A stretch of DNA of 64,000 nt, from the NCBI GenBank assembly GCA_021796385.1, contig JAJYXQ010000033.1, forward strand, positions 1-64,000, written 5' to 3'. The notes under the pieces were generated by a model, which had not been told where the DNA came from, did not search any database, and was given only the letters and a program-made list of their open reading frames with translations. The position numbers and the translations under genes were made by a program. Source of the DNA: Thermoplasmata archaeon (GTDB lineage Archaea > Thermoplasmatota > Thermoplasmata > Lutacidiplasmatales > UBA184). Shown in pieces: positions 1 through 10,030 of this stretch (positions are counted from its first letter, which is position 1; each line of letters starts with the position of its first letter).

Positions 1-1
1 C

Positions 2-133
2 GCCATCGATTCTTCCGTCCTGCGCGAAGCGCTAGGGTGGCGCCCCCGACATTCGTTCGATGAAGCACTGCGAGTGACCGTGCAGTGGTACACCGACCAC
101 CGGGAGTGGTGGGAGCCGCTCGTGACTTCCTGA
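2..133 (+). CDS. rmlB: C-terminus of dTDP-glucose 4,6-dehydratase (truncated by window start)
   Basis: Own translation from nt 2: AIDSSVLREALGWRPRHSFDEALRVTVQWYTDHREWWEPLVTS*, a typical RmlB C-terminal motif (LGW.P...F.EAL..TV.WY..N..WW.PL); rmlC and rmlA lie nearby. Not in the ORF track. Confidence 0.8.
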   Translation, partial: AIDSSVLREALGWRPRHSFDEALRVTVQWYTDHREWWEPLVTS

Positions 134-584
134 GGGGAGCTCGGTCTTTGGGCCGCTCACTCAGAACTGACGTTATCATCGCTTGGGGGCAAGGGCTCAG
201 ATTTCAGGAACTAAGCGAATGGGTGAGGGTCAACCAGAGCAGTCATCCCCGCGGCTTGAAGCGATTTCCCGAGATAGCTCTGGACCGGACCATGGAGGAT
301 CCTTTGCCATGGTATCGAACCGTCCGGGTTTGGCTCGCCCGAGCCACCCTCGACGACGAGCGCGATGCTTCGTAGCTTGGGCCCAAGGACCGACAGGACG
401 TCGGGTCTTCCCTGGTCCATATCAGCTGGACCAAGATGCTCTGAAGCCGGGGTAATCATTTTCAATCCCCTAAGAGCTCCATGTGAGATTTTTAGGGTGG
501 CTCCCTGGCAGGACCAGGGCGTTGGGGAAGTCTGATATACCGTTACCGACTAGATATGCCACAACATAGCGCGTTGCCAAACTC

Positions 585-2057
585 ATGATTGTTCATAGGG
601 AGACATTGGGTAGGGAGAGGAGCGTCCACGGCTCACGGTGGGGATTCCGTGCTTCGATCGCGCTCTTCATGCAAGCGGTCGTGGTCTCTGCCGCCGTCGG
701 GACCTCCTTCATCTACGGCACTTCGTCCGGCACGATCACAGCTCAGACCGCCTACTTGCATGGTTCGGAAAACTGGATGCATTTGTCGGCGGGGGACTAT
801 AGCTGTGCTGGAGGGGTGCTACCCGAGGGTAAAGTTGACCCGGGAATGACCTACGATCTGAACGGCAACCGGGTCGTCATGTGGGGCGGATACAATGTTT
901 GTACGGCAACGACCGACCGGAACACTTCCGTTTACCACGGGGAGACGGGTGGGAAGAATGGGCAGTGGAGCACCCTCTCAACCTCTGGCACCACGCTCTC
1001 CTCAGAACAAGGGGCTGCGATGGCCTACTGCCCCGCCGAATGTGTGTATCTTGCCCCGGACAACGGGTTTGACTTTTTGTATGGGGGGATCAATCCCAAT
1101 GGGTACTTCAACGGAGTCTTGTTCGGACTCGAAGGCACCACGTGGTCGGCCGTTTGTAATCCGGCAAACCAGCCATGCTTCTACTCAAGTTACGTATATT
1201 CCGGAAACACTATCACAACAACATGCTCGGCCACGACAAATGGCTTTGATGTCTGGCAACAGTATCTAGAAGGGGCAAGCCTCGCCTGGGATCCGGCCGA
1301 CCAATCCCTCTATCTCTTCGGGGGCCTGGGGTTGACTTACATCAACGGTTGCTACAAGACGAGTTCGAACGGGTGTGCGTACCAATCTTCGGTATGTTTC
1401 TTTGACGACATGTGGCGGCTCACCTACAACACGGCCGACTTCGGAGCCACCTACCCCATTGGATGGGAACCCGTGTGTGGTGAGTTTGCGACAGGGACTG
1501 CGTGCGGCCCCAGCAATCGGGCGTATGCTTCCATGGCGTACGATCCATCGACAGGCTACCTTGTGCTCTATGGGGGCTATGGCTGCTCCACAGCCTCTAA
1601 TCTCCTGTGTACCACGACTTCGAGCCCGGGGGTACTCACCGACACCTGGTATTTCGCCCCAAGTGGAACTACTTGGACGAAGTGCACCTCCACTACCACG
1701 GTCTATTCCTGTGCGAGCACTCCTGCGAACGGCGCTGACGCGGCAATGACCTACGATTACGCGAACGGTTCCCTACTCCTCTTTGGTGGATGCTCGGCGG
1801 GCTTCAGCTTAGCAACGAACGATTATCCAAACGGTTGCACCACACCGGTACAGAACTCCTGGGTCATGGGTAAGTGGACTGGGACAACCCCTCTCTTGGA
1901 AAGGGAATGGGTCGGTCTAGGTGTCCTGTCCCCGTCCCCTCCTGCTTCCTGGGGAGCCAGGATGGTGTACGACCTCGCCGATGGTTACATCGTATGGTAC
2001 GGGGGTGAGGGCAGCGCGTACTGGGCCCAGACGTGGATTTACTCCTACGGCCATTGA
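585..2057 (+). CDS. Secreted Kelch-repeat-like protein
   Basis: N-terminal hydrophobic segment and repeated motifs MTYDLNGNRVVMWGGYN, SLYLFGGL, ASMAYDPSTGYLVLYGGYG, AAMTYDYANGSLLLFGGC, RMVYDLADGYIVWYGGEG. Confidence 0.8.
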   Translation: MIVHRETLGRERSVHGSRWGFRASIALFMQAVVVSAAVGTSFIYGTSSGTITAQTAYLHGSENWMHLSAGDYSCAGGVLPEGKVDPGMTYDLNGNRVVMWGGYNVCTATTDRNTSVYHGETGGKNGQWSTLSTSGTTLSSEQGAAMAYCPAECVYLAPDNGFDFLYGGINPNGYFNGVLFGLEGTTWSAVCNPANQPCFYSSYVYSGNTITTTCSATTNGFDVWQQYLEGASLAWDPADQSLYLFGGLGLTYINGCYKTSSNGCAYQSSVCFFDDMWRLTYNTADFGATYPIGWEPVCGEFATGTACGPSNRAYASMAYDPSTGYLVLYGGYGCSTASNLLCTTTSSPGVLTDTWYFAPSGTTWTKCTSTTTVYSCASTPANGADAAMTYDYANGSLLLFGGCSAGFSLATNDYPNGCTTPVQNSWVMGKWTGTTPLLEREWVGLGVLSPSPPASWGARMVYDLADGYIVWYGGEGSAYWAQTWIYSYGH

Positions 2058-2090
2058 GCGAATGGTCTCCGTACGAGAACCGGGTAACGC

Positions 2091-3662
2091 TCAAGCGAAA
2101 AGGTCGGGCACCGTCCGATCAATCTCCACATTGAGGAGCGCGGGGCCATCGGCGGCCTTGAACCGCTGGAGCTCTGCCTCCAGGTTCTGCGGAGCTTCCA
2201 CCGTCGTCGCGGGCAAGCCGTACCCCCGGGCGATCTCCGGGATGTCGATCCGGGGCAACTGGAAGTAGTCCACATCTACGAGCGTCGGGTGGTAGGCCTT
2301 GGAGTAACTGCGCAGGATCGAGTAGCTGTGGTTGTTGACGACGAGGATCTTCACAGGGAGGTGGTACCGGGCGATCGTCCCCAGGGACTGCACGCTGTAC
2401 TGGACCGATCCATCTCCCAGAACGGTGAGGACCTTGGGCCGGCGGACCGAGATGCCCACGGAAGCGGCGAGCCCCCACCCCAGCTGGCCACTTCGGTATC
2501 CGAAGTAACTGTCCTTCCCACGGTACACCCCGAGCGATTTGAGCGTGGGGGTCAGTGAGACCGCTTCGTCCACGATGGTATGATCGGAGAAGATGCGGGT
2601 GGCGGCCTCGAGGACGAAGTAGCCCCCCATGCTCTTCGCTGCCCGGGCCGCCCGGCTGGCCCGCATGAGGTCAGGCGGGGCGCGAAAGCCTCCGGGTCGC
2701 TGGGGGAGGAGGGGGAGGAGGTCCTGGAGGCTCTTCTTCAGGGAACCGAATGCCGCCGGACACTTCAAGCGCCCTGGGACCGCAGGGTCCGTCCCCAGAT
2801 AGAACACCTTCGGTCCGGAAGGGAGAGGGACGGGCGTATACGGATAGACCGTGAAATCGGCCCCGAGAAGGAGGGCGAGGTCAAAATCCGTTAAGGTGGA
2901 TGTGATGAGGGCGGATGCGGGCAGGAGGTCCCCCACGAACTGGGGGAGCTTCTCGGGGACCATCGCGCGCGAGGCGAGGGGTTCGCCGTAGACAGGGCAG
3001 CTCAACTTCTGGGCCAGTTGCCGGAGCTCGTCGAACGCATCCCAGACATCCACCTCGTACCCGGCGACGATCGCCACCTTGTCCGCGCTCCGGATCCGCT
3101 CCGCCAGGGCCTCCATCGAAGCGCCCGGCACAGGATAGGCCGCCTCCACGGACGGCGATGTCGCCTCCGCTGCTTCCGCCTCCATGACATCCATGGGGAG
3201 GCTGACGAGCGTGGGTCCCCACGGTGGGCGGGTCGCCATCGAGATAGCGGTATCGATCGCTCCCGGTACCTCCGCGGGCGTCTTCGGCTCCGAGGAGTAC
3301 TTGACGAGTCCGGCCACCATGCGCTCCATGTTCGCATTCAAGAGCGGGTCGTAGTCCATGTGGCGGAGGTCCTGCTGGCCGACCAGGATCACCACGGGAG
3401 AGCGGTTCCGCTGGGCGGAGTAGACGAATCCGATCGAATTGCCAAGCCCGACGGCCGCGTGGAGGTTGGCCACGGTGGCCTTCCGATCCACCTGGGAAAG
3501 GCCGTCGGCCGCCCCGACGGCGATCGAGTCGTGGAGTGTGAGATAGTACTTCTGCTCGGCGATCCCTTCGAGGAAGGGGAGCTCGGTCGTGCCCGGGTTC
3601 CCGAACATCTCATGGATCCCTCGCCGGGCGAGTTGGGCGGAGATGGACCGGGCGACCTTCAT
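2091..3662 (-). CDS. Thiamine-diphosphate-dependent enzyme, benzoylformate decarboxylase-like
   Basis: N-terminus GIHEMFGNPGTTELPFLEGI and C-terminal ThDP motif LGDGSVQYSVQSLGTIARYHLPVKILVVNN. Confidence 0.85.
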   Translation of the reverse strand: MKVARSISAQLARRGIHEMFGNPGTTELPFLEGIAEQKYYLTLHDSIAVGAADGLSQVDRKATVANLHAAVGLGNSIGFVYSAQRNRSPVVILVGQQDLRHMDYDPLLNANMERMVAGLVKYSSEPKTPAEVPGAIDTAISMATRPPWGPTLVSLPMDVMEAEAAEATSPSVEAAYPVPGASMEALAERIRSADKVAIVAGYEVDVWDAFDELRQLAQKLSCPVYGEPLASRAMVPEKLPQFVGDLLPASALITSTLTDFDLALLLGADFTVYPYTPVPLPSGPKVFYLGTDPAVPGRLKCPAAFGSLKKSLQDLLPLLPQRPGGFRAPPDLMRASRAARAAKSMGGYFVLEAATRIFSDHTIVDEAVSLTPTLKSLGVYRGKDSYFGYRSGQLGWGLAASVGISVRRPKVLTVLGDGSVQYSVQSLGTIARYHLPVKILVVNNHSYSILRSYSKAYHPTLVDVDYFQLPRIDIPEIARGYGLPATTVEAPQNLEAELQRFKAADGPALLNVEIDRTVPDLFA

Positions 3663-4627
3663 CCCTGTTTTCCGACCGAAGGACCGTTGTCGACGCGGTA
3701 GAGCGGTTCCTTGCCCTGCACGTAGCGGAGCACGTTCTTCACGGTCTCCTGGAGGAACCGGGCCTGGGCCTCCATCGTCACCCCGGCGAGATGCGGAGTG
3801 AAGAGGGTCCCGGGTGTGGCGAAGAGCTCGTCGGAAAAGTCTGGTGGTTCCGTCGGAAAGACGTCCAAGCCCGCGTACAGGCGGCCGTTCTTCACCTCCT
3901 TGCGGAGCGCTTCGAGATCGACGAGCTCGGCCCGAGCCGTGTTGATGAGCATCGCCCCATCCTTCATCAGCTTGAGACGATCGGCGTTGAGCAGTGCCCG
4001 GGTTGCCTCCGTCAGGGGCAGATGAAGGGAGATAATATCAGACTGGGAAAGGAGCTCTTCCAACGGGAGGTAGGTGACCCCGAGCCTCCCTTCATCCTCC
4101 GGTGATGCCCGGACGACATCATAGTACACGACAGCGACCTCGAACGGAAGGAGTCGGGCTGCGAGCTCCTTTCCGATCCGGCCGAGCCCGAGGATCCCCA
4201 CGGTCCTCCCGGCAAGGTCGTGCGAATCGGTCAGCATCGGCCATTCCCCACGCCGCAGGTCGGCGTCCATCGTGGTGAGATTCCGGAGCAGCGCGAGGAT
4301 CATGAGGACCACGTGTTCCGCGACCGTCTTCGAGTTGGCGACGGGAATGTTCGATAGCATGATGCCGCGGGAACGGCACGCGTCGAGGGCAACCCGGTTG
4401 TATCCGGTGCTCGCCACTTGGATGAACTTGAGGGCGGTCATGTGCTGGATCGCATCGGCCGGCAGATCATGGAAGGTCGTGAGGATGAGCACGTCGATCT
4501 CGGATGGGGGATAGAGCCCCGGGGCCAGAGGCTCGTCGACAACATCCACGCCCGGGAGCAAAGCTCCCACCCTCCGCTTGATCTCTTCGACCGGCAAGAA
4601 TCCCGGGATCACCGCTCGGATCTTCAT
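3659..4627 (-). CDS. D-isomer-specific 2-hydroxyacid dehydrogenase
   Basis: Rossmann motif GRTVGILGLGRIGKELAARL and INTARAELVDLEAL; overlaps the downstream ThDP gene by 4 nt. Confidence 0.85.
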   Translation of the reverse strand: MKIRAVIPGFLPVEEIKRRVGALLPGVDVVDEPLAPGLYPPSEIDVLILTTFHDLPADAIQHMTALKFIQVASTGYNRVALDACRSRGIMLSNIPVANSKTVAEHVVLMILALLRNLTTMDADLRRGEWPMLTDSHDLAGRTVGILGLGRIGKELAARLLPFEVAVVYYDVVRASPEDEGRLGVTYLPLEELLSQSDIISLHLPLTEATRALLNADRLKLMKDGAMLINTARAELVDLEALRKEVKNGRLYAGLDVFPTEPPDFSDELFATPGTLFTPHLAGVTMEAQARFLQETVKNVLRYVQGKEPLYRVDNGPSVGKQG

Positions 4628-4757
4628 CGCCCGGCCCCAGTCCCACCGCCATCATAACGCTTCGGGGCCGGCTGTACCCGCCCCCTCCCAGATCGGTGTG
4701 ACCCTTGGGGGTTACCGTTCGCCATCTTTATGGCCCTGGACCCATCCCCTCCGGCTG

Positions 4758-5324
4758 ATGGTGCGACTTCCTACGATAACCCCCCCGGAGATATCGATCC
4801 AGGGAGTGGTGGCCTTTCCTCGAGTGGTCCACCACGACCCGAGAGGGTTCCTCGTCGAGACCCTGCGGAAGGACGATGGGGGAGTATCGGGGGCGACGTT
4901 CGCCATGACCTACACCTCCCTCACGCTCCCCGGGGAAAAGCGGGACATCGACCGGTGGCATGTGCACCGCCTGCAGGAAGACCGGTTTGTCGTGCTCTCA
5001 GGGGAGATGATATTGGCGCTCTATGATGGGAGAAGGGAAGTCCCCACCTTTGGCACGCTGCACGCCATCCGGATGGTGGGTGCCTCTGACGGGACCGGGA
5101 CCGAACCCCGGCGAAAGCAGGATGGCCTCACCCACATGGTCACGATCCCGGCCGGGGTCTACCACTGCATCGGGAACCTCTCCGACCGTCCCTTCATCCT
5201 CCAGAACTTCCCTACCCAACTCTACAACGCGGAGGATGAGGGACGCGTGCCGTTCTTGGAGGTTCCCATGAAGGACCTGGCGGGAGCTCCTTTCTCATGG
5301 GACGCTGTCGAGGTGCGACGGTGA
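4758..5324 (+). CDS. rmlC: dTDP-4-dehydrorhamnose 3,5-epimerase-like cupin protein
   Basis: MVRLPTITPPEISIQGVVAFPRVVHHDPRGFLVETLRKDDGG...DRWHVHRLQEDRFVVLSGEMILALYD; ATG at 4758 preferred over the ORF-track start. Confidence 0.75.
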   Translation: MVRLPTITPPEISIQGVVAFPRVVHHDPRGFLVETLRKDDGGVSGATFAMTYTSLTLPGEKRDIDRWHVHRLQEDRFVVLSGEMILALYDGRREVPTFGTLHAIRMVGASDGTGTEPRRKQDGLTHMVTIPAGVYHCIGNLSDRPFILQNFPTQLYNAEDEGRVPFLEVPMKDLAGAPFSWDAVEVRR

Positions 5325-5352
5325 GCCACGGGAGGCTTCCCCGAGGGCTCCC

Positions 5353-6429
5353 GTGAAGGGACTCCTCCTTGCGGGTGGTCACGGGACCCGGCTCCGGCCA
5401 CTGACCTTCCGTGGGAACAAGCACATGCTGCCGATTGCCAACCGACCCCTCCTCTTCTACGGTCTCGACCACCTCAAGGAGGCCGGGGTCTCGGAGGTGG
5501 CCATCATCCTCGGCCCGATCAAGGAGGACATCGAAGAACAGATTGGCGACGGGAGCCGTTTCGGTGTCAAGGTACGGTACATCACGCAAGGGGACCCGAA
5601 GGGCTTGGCGCACGCCGTGCTCTGCGCCCGGGACTTCCTTGGCGAAGACGACTTCCTGATGTACCTCGGGGACAACCTCCTCGAGCACGGGGCGGCCCCC
5701 TACCTCAAGCGCTTCGCCCGGGGGGATGCCTCCGCCGTGGTGGGGGCCGTGAAGGTCCGGGATCCCCGGCACTATGGTGTCGTCGAACTGGACGGGGATG
5801 GGAACATCCTTTCGATCGAGGAAAAGCCCGCCGCCCCAAAGAGCCACCTGGCACTGATCGGGGTCTACCTTTTCACGCCGGAGATCCACGCGGTCATCGA
5901 GCGCCAGAAGCCATCGAAGCGGGGTGAACTTGAGATCACGGATGCGATCTGGACCCTTCAGGAAAGGACGCACCGGGTCCGGGCCATCCAGTTGGAGGGG
6001 TGGTGGAAGGACACCGGACAGCCGAGCGACCTCATCGAGGCGAACGAGCGGGTGCTCGCCAGCCGTGCGGCAGAATTCTTCCAGGTGAAGGGGGAGATAG
6101 ACCCGCACGCGAATGTGAGCGGGCACGTGGGCCTCGGGGAAGGGGGCGGGATCGCCGCCGGAGCCACGGTTCGAGGCCCGGTGATCCTCGGGAAGAACGT
6201 GCGGATCGAGGCCGGCGCCTACATCGGCCCCTACACTTCGGTCGGTGATGGCTCGGTCATCCGCCGGGCGGAGGTCGACCGCAGCATCCTCATGGAGCAC
6301 GTGACGATCGATGTGCCCTTCCGTATCGTCGACAGCATCGTCGGCCGCGGTACCACGATCTCCGAGCGCACCCAGCTCCCGAAGGGGCACTCGTTCATCC
6401 TGGGCGATTCGAGCCAGGTCGTTTTGTAA
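5353..6429 (+). CDS. rmlA: Glucose-1-phosphate thymidylyltransferase (long form, left-handed beta-helix C-terminus)
   Basis: MKGLLLAGGHGTRLRPLTFRGNKHMLPIANRPLLFYGLDHLKEAG plus C-terminal hexapeptide-type repeats. Confidence 0.9.
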   Translation: MKGLLLAGGHGTRLRPLTFRGNKHMLPIANRPLLFYGLDHLKEAGVSEVAIILGPIKEDIEEQIGDGSRFGVKVRYITQGDPKGLAHAVLCARDFLGEDDFLMYLGDNLLEHGAAPYLKRFARGDASAVVGAVKVRDPRHYGVVELDGDGNILSIEEKPAAPKSHLALIGVYLFTPEIHAVIERQKPSKRGELEITDAIWTLQERTHRVRAIQLEGWWKDTGQPSDLIEANERVLASRAAEFFQVKGEIDPHANVSGHVGLGEGGGIAAGATVRGPVILGKNVRIEAGAYIGPYTSVGDGSVIRRAEVDRSILMEHVTIDVPFRIVDSIVGRGTTISERTQLPKGHSFILGDSSQVVL

Positions 6430-6525
6430 CTCGGTTTTCCCGGGCATACCGGTCGATACGCCATCCTCGTCCCTTCGGAGCGGGACCCTAGGACGGAGTG
6501 TGGGCGAGGTCGCATGCGGAAAAGA

Positions 6526-7479
6526 CTATTCCAAACTGACGGACGACCCGCGGCGGGAGCTTTCCGAGACCGGCTCGATGATGAGGTGCCTCACGGACGG
6601 ACACTCGGCCATGACGAAGCGGCGGAGCTGGTCGATGTGCATCTCGATGTCGTCGGTCGTGAGCATGTCGATGAAATTGAGGCGCAGGATCACAAGGATG
6701 TCGTCCGGGCCAAGCATCATGCTCTGGATGCCCACCACCCCGCGGATGAATGGGTATCGTTCCACGATGGATAGTATCTCCTTACCCTCTTCGACGGGGA
6801 TGGCCTTGCCGACGAGCAGTTCGCGCGCCTCCAAAGCGAACTCGATCCCTGTCCCGACGAGGAGCGCCCCCACGAACGTGGCCGCGGCGCCGTCGAAGCG
6901 CTCATCGTGGGTCATGAACACGAGATAGATGCCGACGATGGCGATGATCGCCCCCAGGACGCCGAGCACGTCCTGGACCACCATCACCTTCATCTCCTGG
7001 CGGTCGGAGCTCATCAGCTCTCGCAGGGTAAGATGGTCTCGCCGCGTCTCGCTGATCGCGATGGCGAGGGACAGGGCACCGGCTGCCAGGGTGGCCCCCA
7101 CGACGAGCAGGTCGCTTCGGATGTCCACGATCCGGGCGGGATCGAGGAACTGGAGGAGACCGACGATCATGACCACGGCCCCCGTGAGAGAGAACGTGAC
7201 GAGCCCGGCCGTGAAGGCCCAGAAGAACCGCTCCTTTCCCCGGCCGAACGGGTGGATGTGGGACGGGGGTTCCCGGCTCACCCGGATCCCCCAGTAGATC
7301 ATGAGCCCACCCACGATATCCGTGACGGCGTAGAGGGATTGGGAGAGGACCGCCTTGCTTCCGCTGTAGATGAAGGCGAGCAGGTTGGCGATAAAAAATG
7401 TGGAACTGATGATGGTGGTGAGGAGCACCACTCTCCGGGTCCTCATTCTGAATGCGGTCGGTACCAAGCGCTTCGGCAC
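6526..7479 (-). CDS. Cation diffusion facilitator (CDF) family transporter
   Basis: Multi-TM protein with SKAVLSQSLYAVTDIVGGLMIYWGIRVSREPPSHIHPFGRGKERFFWAF and a CDF-like C-terminal cytoplasmic domain. Confidence 0.85.
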   Translation of the reverse strand: MPKRLVPTAFRMRTRRVVLLTTIISSTFFIANLLAFIYSGSKAVLSQSLYAVTDIVGGLMIYWGIRVSREPPSHIHPFGRGKERFFWAFTAGLVTFSLTGAVVMIVGLLQFLDPARIVDIRSDLLVVGATLAAGALSLAIAISETRRDHLTLRELMSSDRQEMKVMVVQDVLGVLGAIIAIVGIYLVFMTHDERFDGAAATFVGALLVGTGIEFALEARELLVGKAIPVEEGKEILSIVERYPFIRGVVGIQSMMLGPDDILVILRLNFIDMLTTDDIEMHIDQLRRFVMAECPSVRHLIIEPVSESSRRGSSVSLE

Positions 7480-7524
7480 GTAAGGTTGACGCGCCGACCG
7501 GGGCCCCCAAGTGCGGAGGTTGCC

Positions 7525-8073
7525 CTACCGAAGGAATACACAAGCGGCGATGCAGACCCCGTAGTGATCCATGGGGATGGAGAGTTCTTCGGTCCTGTAA
7601 TTGATCTTGAGGAGCTCGACTCCCCGGAAGTGGGCGATCTCCTCCATGCGCCAGCGCAGGAACTCCTTGAGGGCCTTCTGGGTCCCGTGCAGATGCCCTT
7701 CGGCAACGTACCCACCGCGCCCATCGGCCCGGAAGGCATAGGCGATACCGGCACTGATGACCTCCCCCTCCCCGCCCGCATGGCGGGCGAGCACGCAGTG
7801 GGTGACGGCCCCCATGGGGATCGGCTTGCGTTCGATCTGCTTGATGCCGTTCGGGAGGATGCTCGAAACGCTGACGAGGTTCTGTTCCCCGATGCCGGCC
7901 TTGAGCAGGGCCAGATCGAAGGCATTGAGCTCGCTCGTCTTGTTGATCGCCCGTCCGGAGGTCACAAAGAACCGGGAGGGAATGGGTACTAGTGACGAAT
8001 CGTCTGCCTTGGAAGCCTTCGCGATTGGAGGCACGAGGGGGGGTAAGTGGACTCCCCCTTTAAAGGTGCCCAT
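7525..8073 (-). CDS. pdaD: Pyruvoyl-dependent arginine decarboxylase
   Basis: SRFFVTSGRAINKTSELNAFDLALLKAGIGEQNLVSVSSILPNGI spans the self-cleaving serine region of archaeal PvlArgDC. Internal ATG (MGTFKGG, codon ends 8073) preferred. Confidence 0.85.
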   Translation of the reverse strand: MGTFKGGVHLPPLVPPIAKASKADDSSLVPIPSRFFVTSGRAINKTSELNAFDLALLKAGIGEQNLVSVSSILPNGIKQIERKPIPMGAVTHCVLARHAGGEGEVISAGIAYAFRADGRGGYVAEGHLHGTQKALKEFLRWRMEEIAHFRGVELLKINYRTEELSIPMDHYGVCIAACVFLR

Positions 8074-8244
8074 CCCGACGGGCCGGATGCGGCCCCTCCC
8101 AAGTGGAGCATCGGTCCGTTCTCCTTCAACGCATGCGTGGGTCTTGCCAGCGGAGCGCCGGTACGCATCGCCCCAACCGATAAACGACACCCGGGCAAAA
8201 AGCCAAGTTTGAAATAGTCGGGCAGACATAAGGAAACCTTGTAG

Positions 8245-8778
8245 GTGGCGGATTTGCGGGCAGGTCTGTTGGTCGCAGGAATTGTACTATTGTTGATCGG
8301 CGTCGTGCTCGTCGAATACCCGCTCGAACCCCAGGCCATTCCGGTCAACAACAAAGGGGCCTCGAGCATCGAGGCCGTTCAGGTCAACTCGCCCCTCATG
8401 TCACAACACTTTGAGGTCAGCTGGAGCGCGTCTGCCGTTGGGACGATGCAGTATGGCGTCTGCGCCCAGATCCCTAATGCTCCCACCGGGCTCGTCGGCA
8501 ACTGTTCACAAACGGGGTCCGGTTCCGGCACGAGTGGAACGTTCAGTTTCAGTGCTTCGAACGGCCAGTTCGTAGTCCTCTTCTTCAACGGTTCGAGCGG
8601 GACAGCCTCGGCCAAGACCACCATCCCGACCGCGGGCGTCCTCGTCATCGTCATTGGTGTGATCCTGCTCCTAGCGGGTGCAGCGCTCCGCTCGCAACCG
8701 AAGGTCCAGGCAGCCCAGTCGGGCCCGACCCCACCGGTCCCCCCGGACCAGACGGCAACTCCCCCGGCCTCCAAGTAG
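8245..8778 (+). CDS. Small membrane protein, two TM segments flanking an extracytoplasmic domain
   Basis: Hydrophobic segments near both ends (LLVAGIVLLLIGVVLV; AGVLVIVIGVILLLAGAAL). Confidence 0.55.
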   Translation: MADLRAGLLVAGIVLLLIGVVLVEYPLEPQAIPVNNKGASSIEAVQVNSPLMSQHFEVSWSASAVGTMQYGVCAQIPNAPTGLVGNCSQTGSGSGTSGTFSFSASNGQFVVLFFNGSSGTASAKTTIPTAGVLVIVIGVILLLAGAALRSQPKVQAAQSGPTPPVPPDQTATPPASK

Positions 8779-8874
8779 GCGCGGGCCTCCCAACCTCGGC
8801 ACCGTCCCAAGCGGTAGGGGGCGTCGGTCGGTGGACGAACTTATTAGCCGGTGCGGTGATGCCCCGGGACACGT

Positions 8875-8980
8875 GCCCGCGTGGGGTAGCTACGATCGGG
8901 GGACCTCCCCTGCTCGCTACAATGGATTATCCTAGAGGCCTGCGGAGCCTCGGACCTGGGTTCAAATCCCAGCGCGGGCG
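8875..8980 (+). tRNA. tRNA-Arg(GCG) with a 31-nt D-loop intron (8892-8922)
   Basis: Acceptor GCCCGCG/CGCGGGC (8875-8881/8973-8979), anticodon arm GAGGC-CTGCGGA-GCCTC (8935-8951, anticodon 8942-8944), T-arm CTGGG-TTCAAAT-CCCAG (8956-8972). Removing 8892-8922 gives a 75-nt tRNA with D-loop AGCTTGGATTA. Confidence 0.85.
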
Positions 8981-9067
8981 CTCAGTCCCCGATGAGGGCA
9001 AAAACTGTTGCCACCGAGGGCAATGAACACATATCGGCCCCATGGTAAGTAGGCCGGCGCCGTGCTC

Positions 9068-10030
9068 TCAGGACGAGTGTTCCACATTGGGGCTTACCCC
9101 CGGTTCGTCGATCGGGTGACGGGTGACCTCCCGATAGGCCTTCCACAGGCTGCTGCCCCCGACCACTCCCACGACGAGAACGACGAGGAACGTGGCATAG
9201 CCTATCGAGTCGAGATTGGGGATCGGGTTCCCCGTGGAGAGGGCGTAGTTCGAAATGCTCGGGAATGCGATGATCAACATGCCCACCGCTGCGAACGCGA
9301 GCCCGCCCAGGTAGAGGGTCCGGGCCGCCGTCCTTCGGCCCATCTGCTGTATCTGGGACTGGGAAAGTTTCCGGACGCGGGCCAACTGGGCGAAGAGCGC
9401 CCCGATGACGATCTGCATGACCATCGTTCCCAAGCCGAACATCGTGCCGACCAGCGCGGCCCACCAAACGTTCGGCATCTGCGGAGCCAGGATGAACACA
9501 AGGATGGTGGCGAACCCTCCGAAGCCCCAGCCTGCGACGAAGCCATGGACGATCGCCATCCGGAGCGAAACCGGTTTGACCTCGAACTCGGGCGGTGACT
9601 CATGGCGGGCCTCGGTGGCGTGGTGGGTGTGGTCCCCGAAGAACGAGCCGAGGGCCCGCTCGAAAAGGGCGTCGAACGGCAGGTGGATGTCGGAACCCCG
9701 GATGAGATACCAGCCGGCCGCGAACATCACCACGCCCACGAGGACGTAGACCACGCCGTCCAGATTGTAGATCCGATAAATCGCGGCGAGTCCGAGAAAG
9801 CCCAAAGCGGCGAGGATGGAACGCTGGATGGTGAACCCTGAGGAGAACACGAGGCCCGCCTTCGCCCCTCCCCGGCTGCTGTAGCTACCCACCGAATAGC
9901 TGAAGGTGATGGGCCAAGTGTGCTCGTCGGGTGTGGCCCCATGCAAGAGCCCGAGGATGAACCCGAACGTCAGGATCGCCGGGATGGTCATGCCCTGGGG
10001 GGGATTGAGGATGGCGTTGAGATCCCACAT
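9068..10030 (-). CDS. NicO/RcnA-like metal (Ni/Co) efflux-type membrane protein
   Basis: Multi-TM protein with LLHGATPDEHTWPITFSYSVGSYSS and His-rich loop GDHTHHATEARHE; next to a DtxR regulator. Confidence 0.6.
   Translation of the reverse strand: MWDLNAILNPPQGMTIPAILTFGFILGLLHGATPDEHTWPITFSYSVGSYSSRGGAKAGLVFSSGFTIQRSILAALGFLGLAAIYRIYNLDGVVYVLVGVVMFAAGWYLIRGSDIHLPFDALFERALGSFFGDHTHHATEARHESPPEFEVKPVSLRMAIVHGFVAGWGFGGFATILVFILAPQMPNVWWAALVGTMFGLGTMVMQIVIGALFAQLARVRKLSQSQIQQMGRRTAARTLYLGGLAFAAVGMLIIAFPSISNYALSTGNPIPNLDSIGYATFLVVLVVGVVGGSSLWKAYREVTRHPIDEPGVSPNVEHSS

Noticed and set aside
5212-6447. 411-aa minus-strand ORF
   Set aside because: Antisense to rmlA with low-complexity composition typical of high-GC shadow ORFs.
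6907-7992. 361-aa plus-strand ORF
   Set aside because: Antisense to the CDF transporter and arginine decarboxylase genes; shadow ORF.
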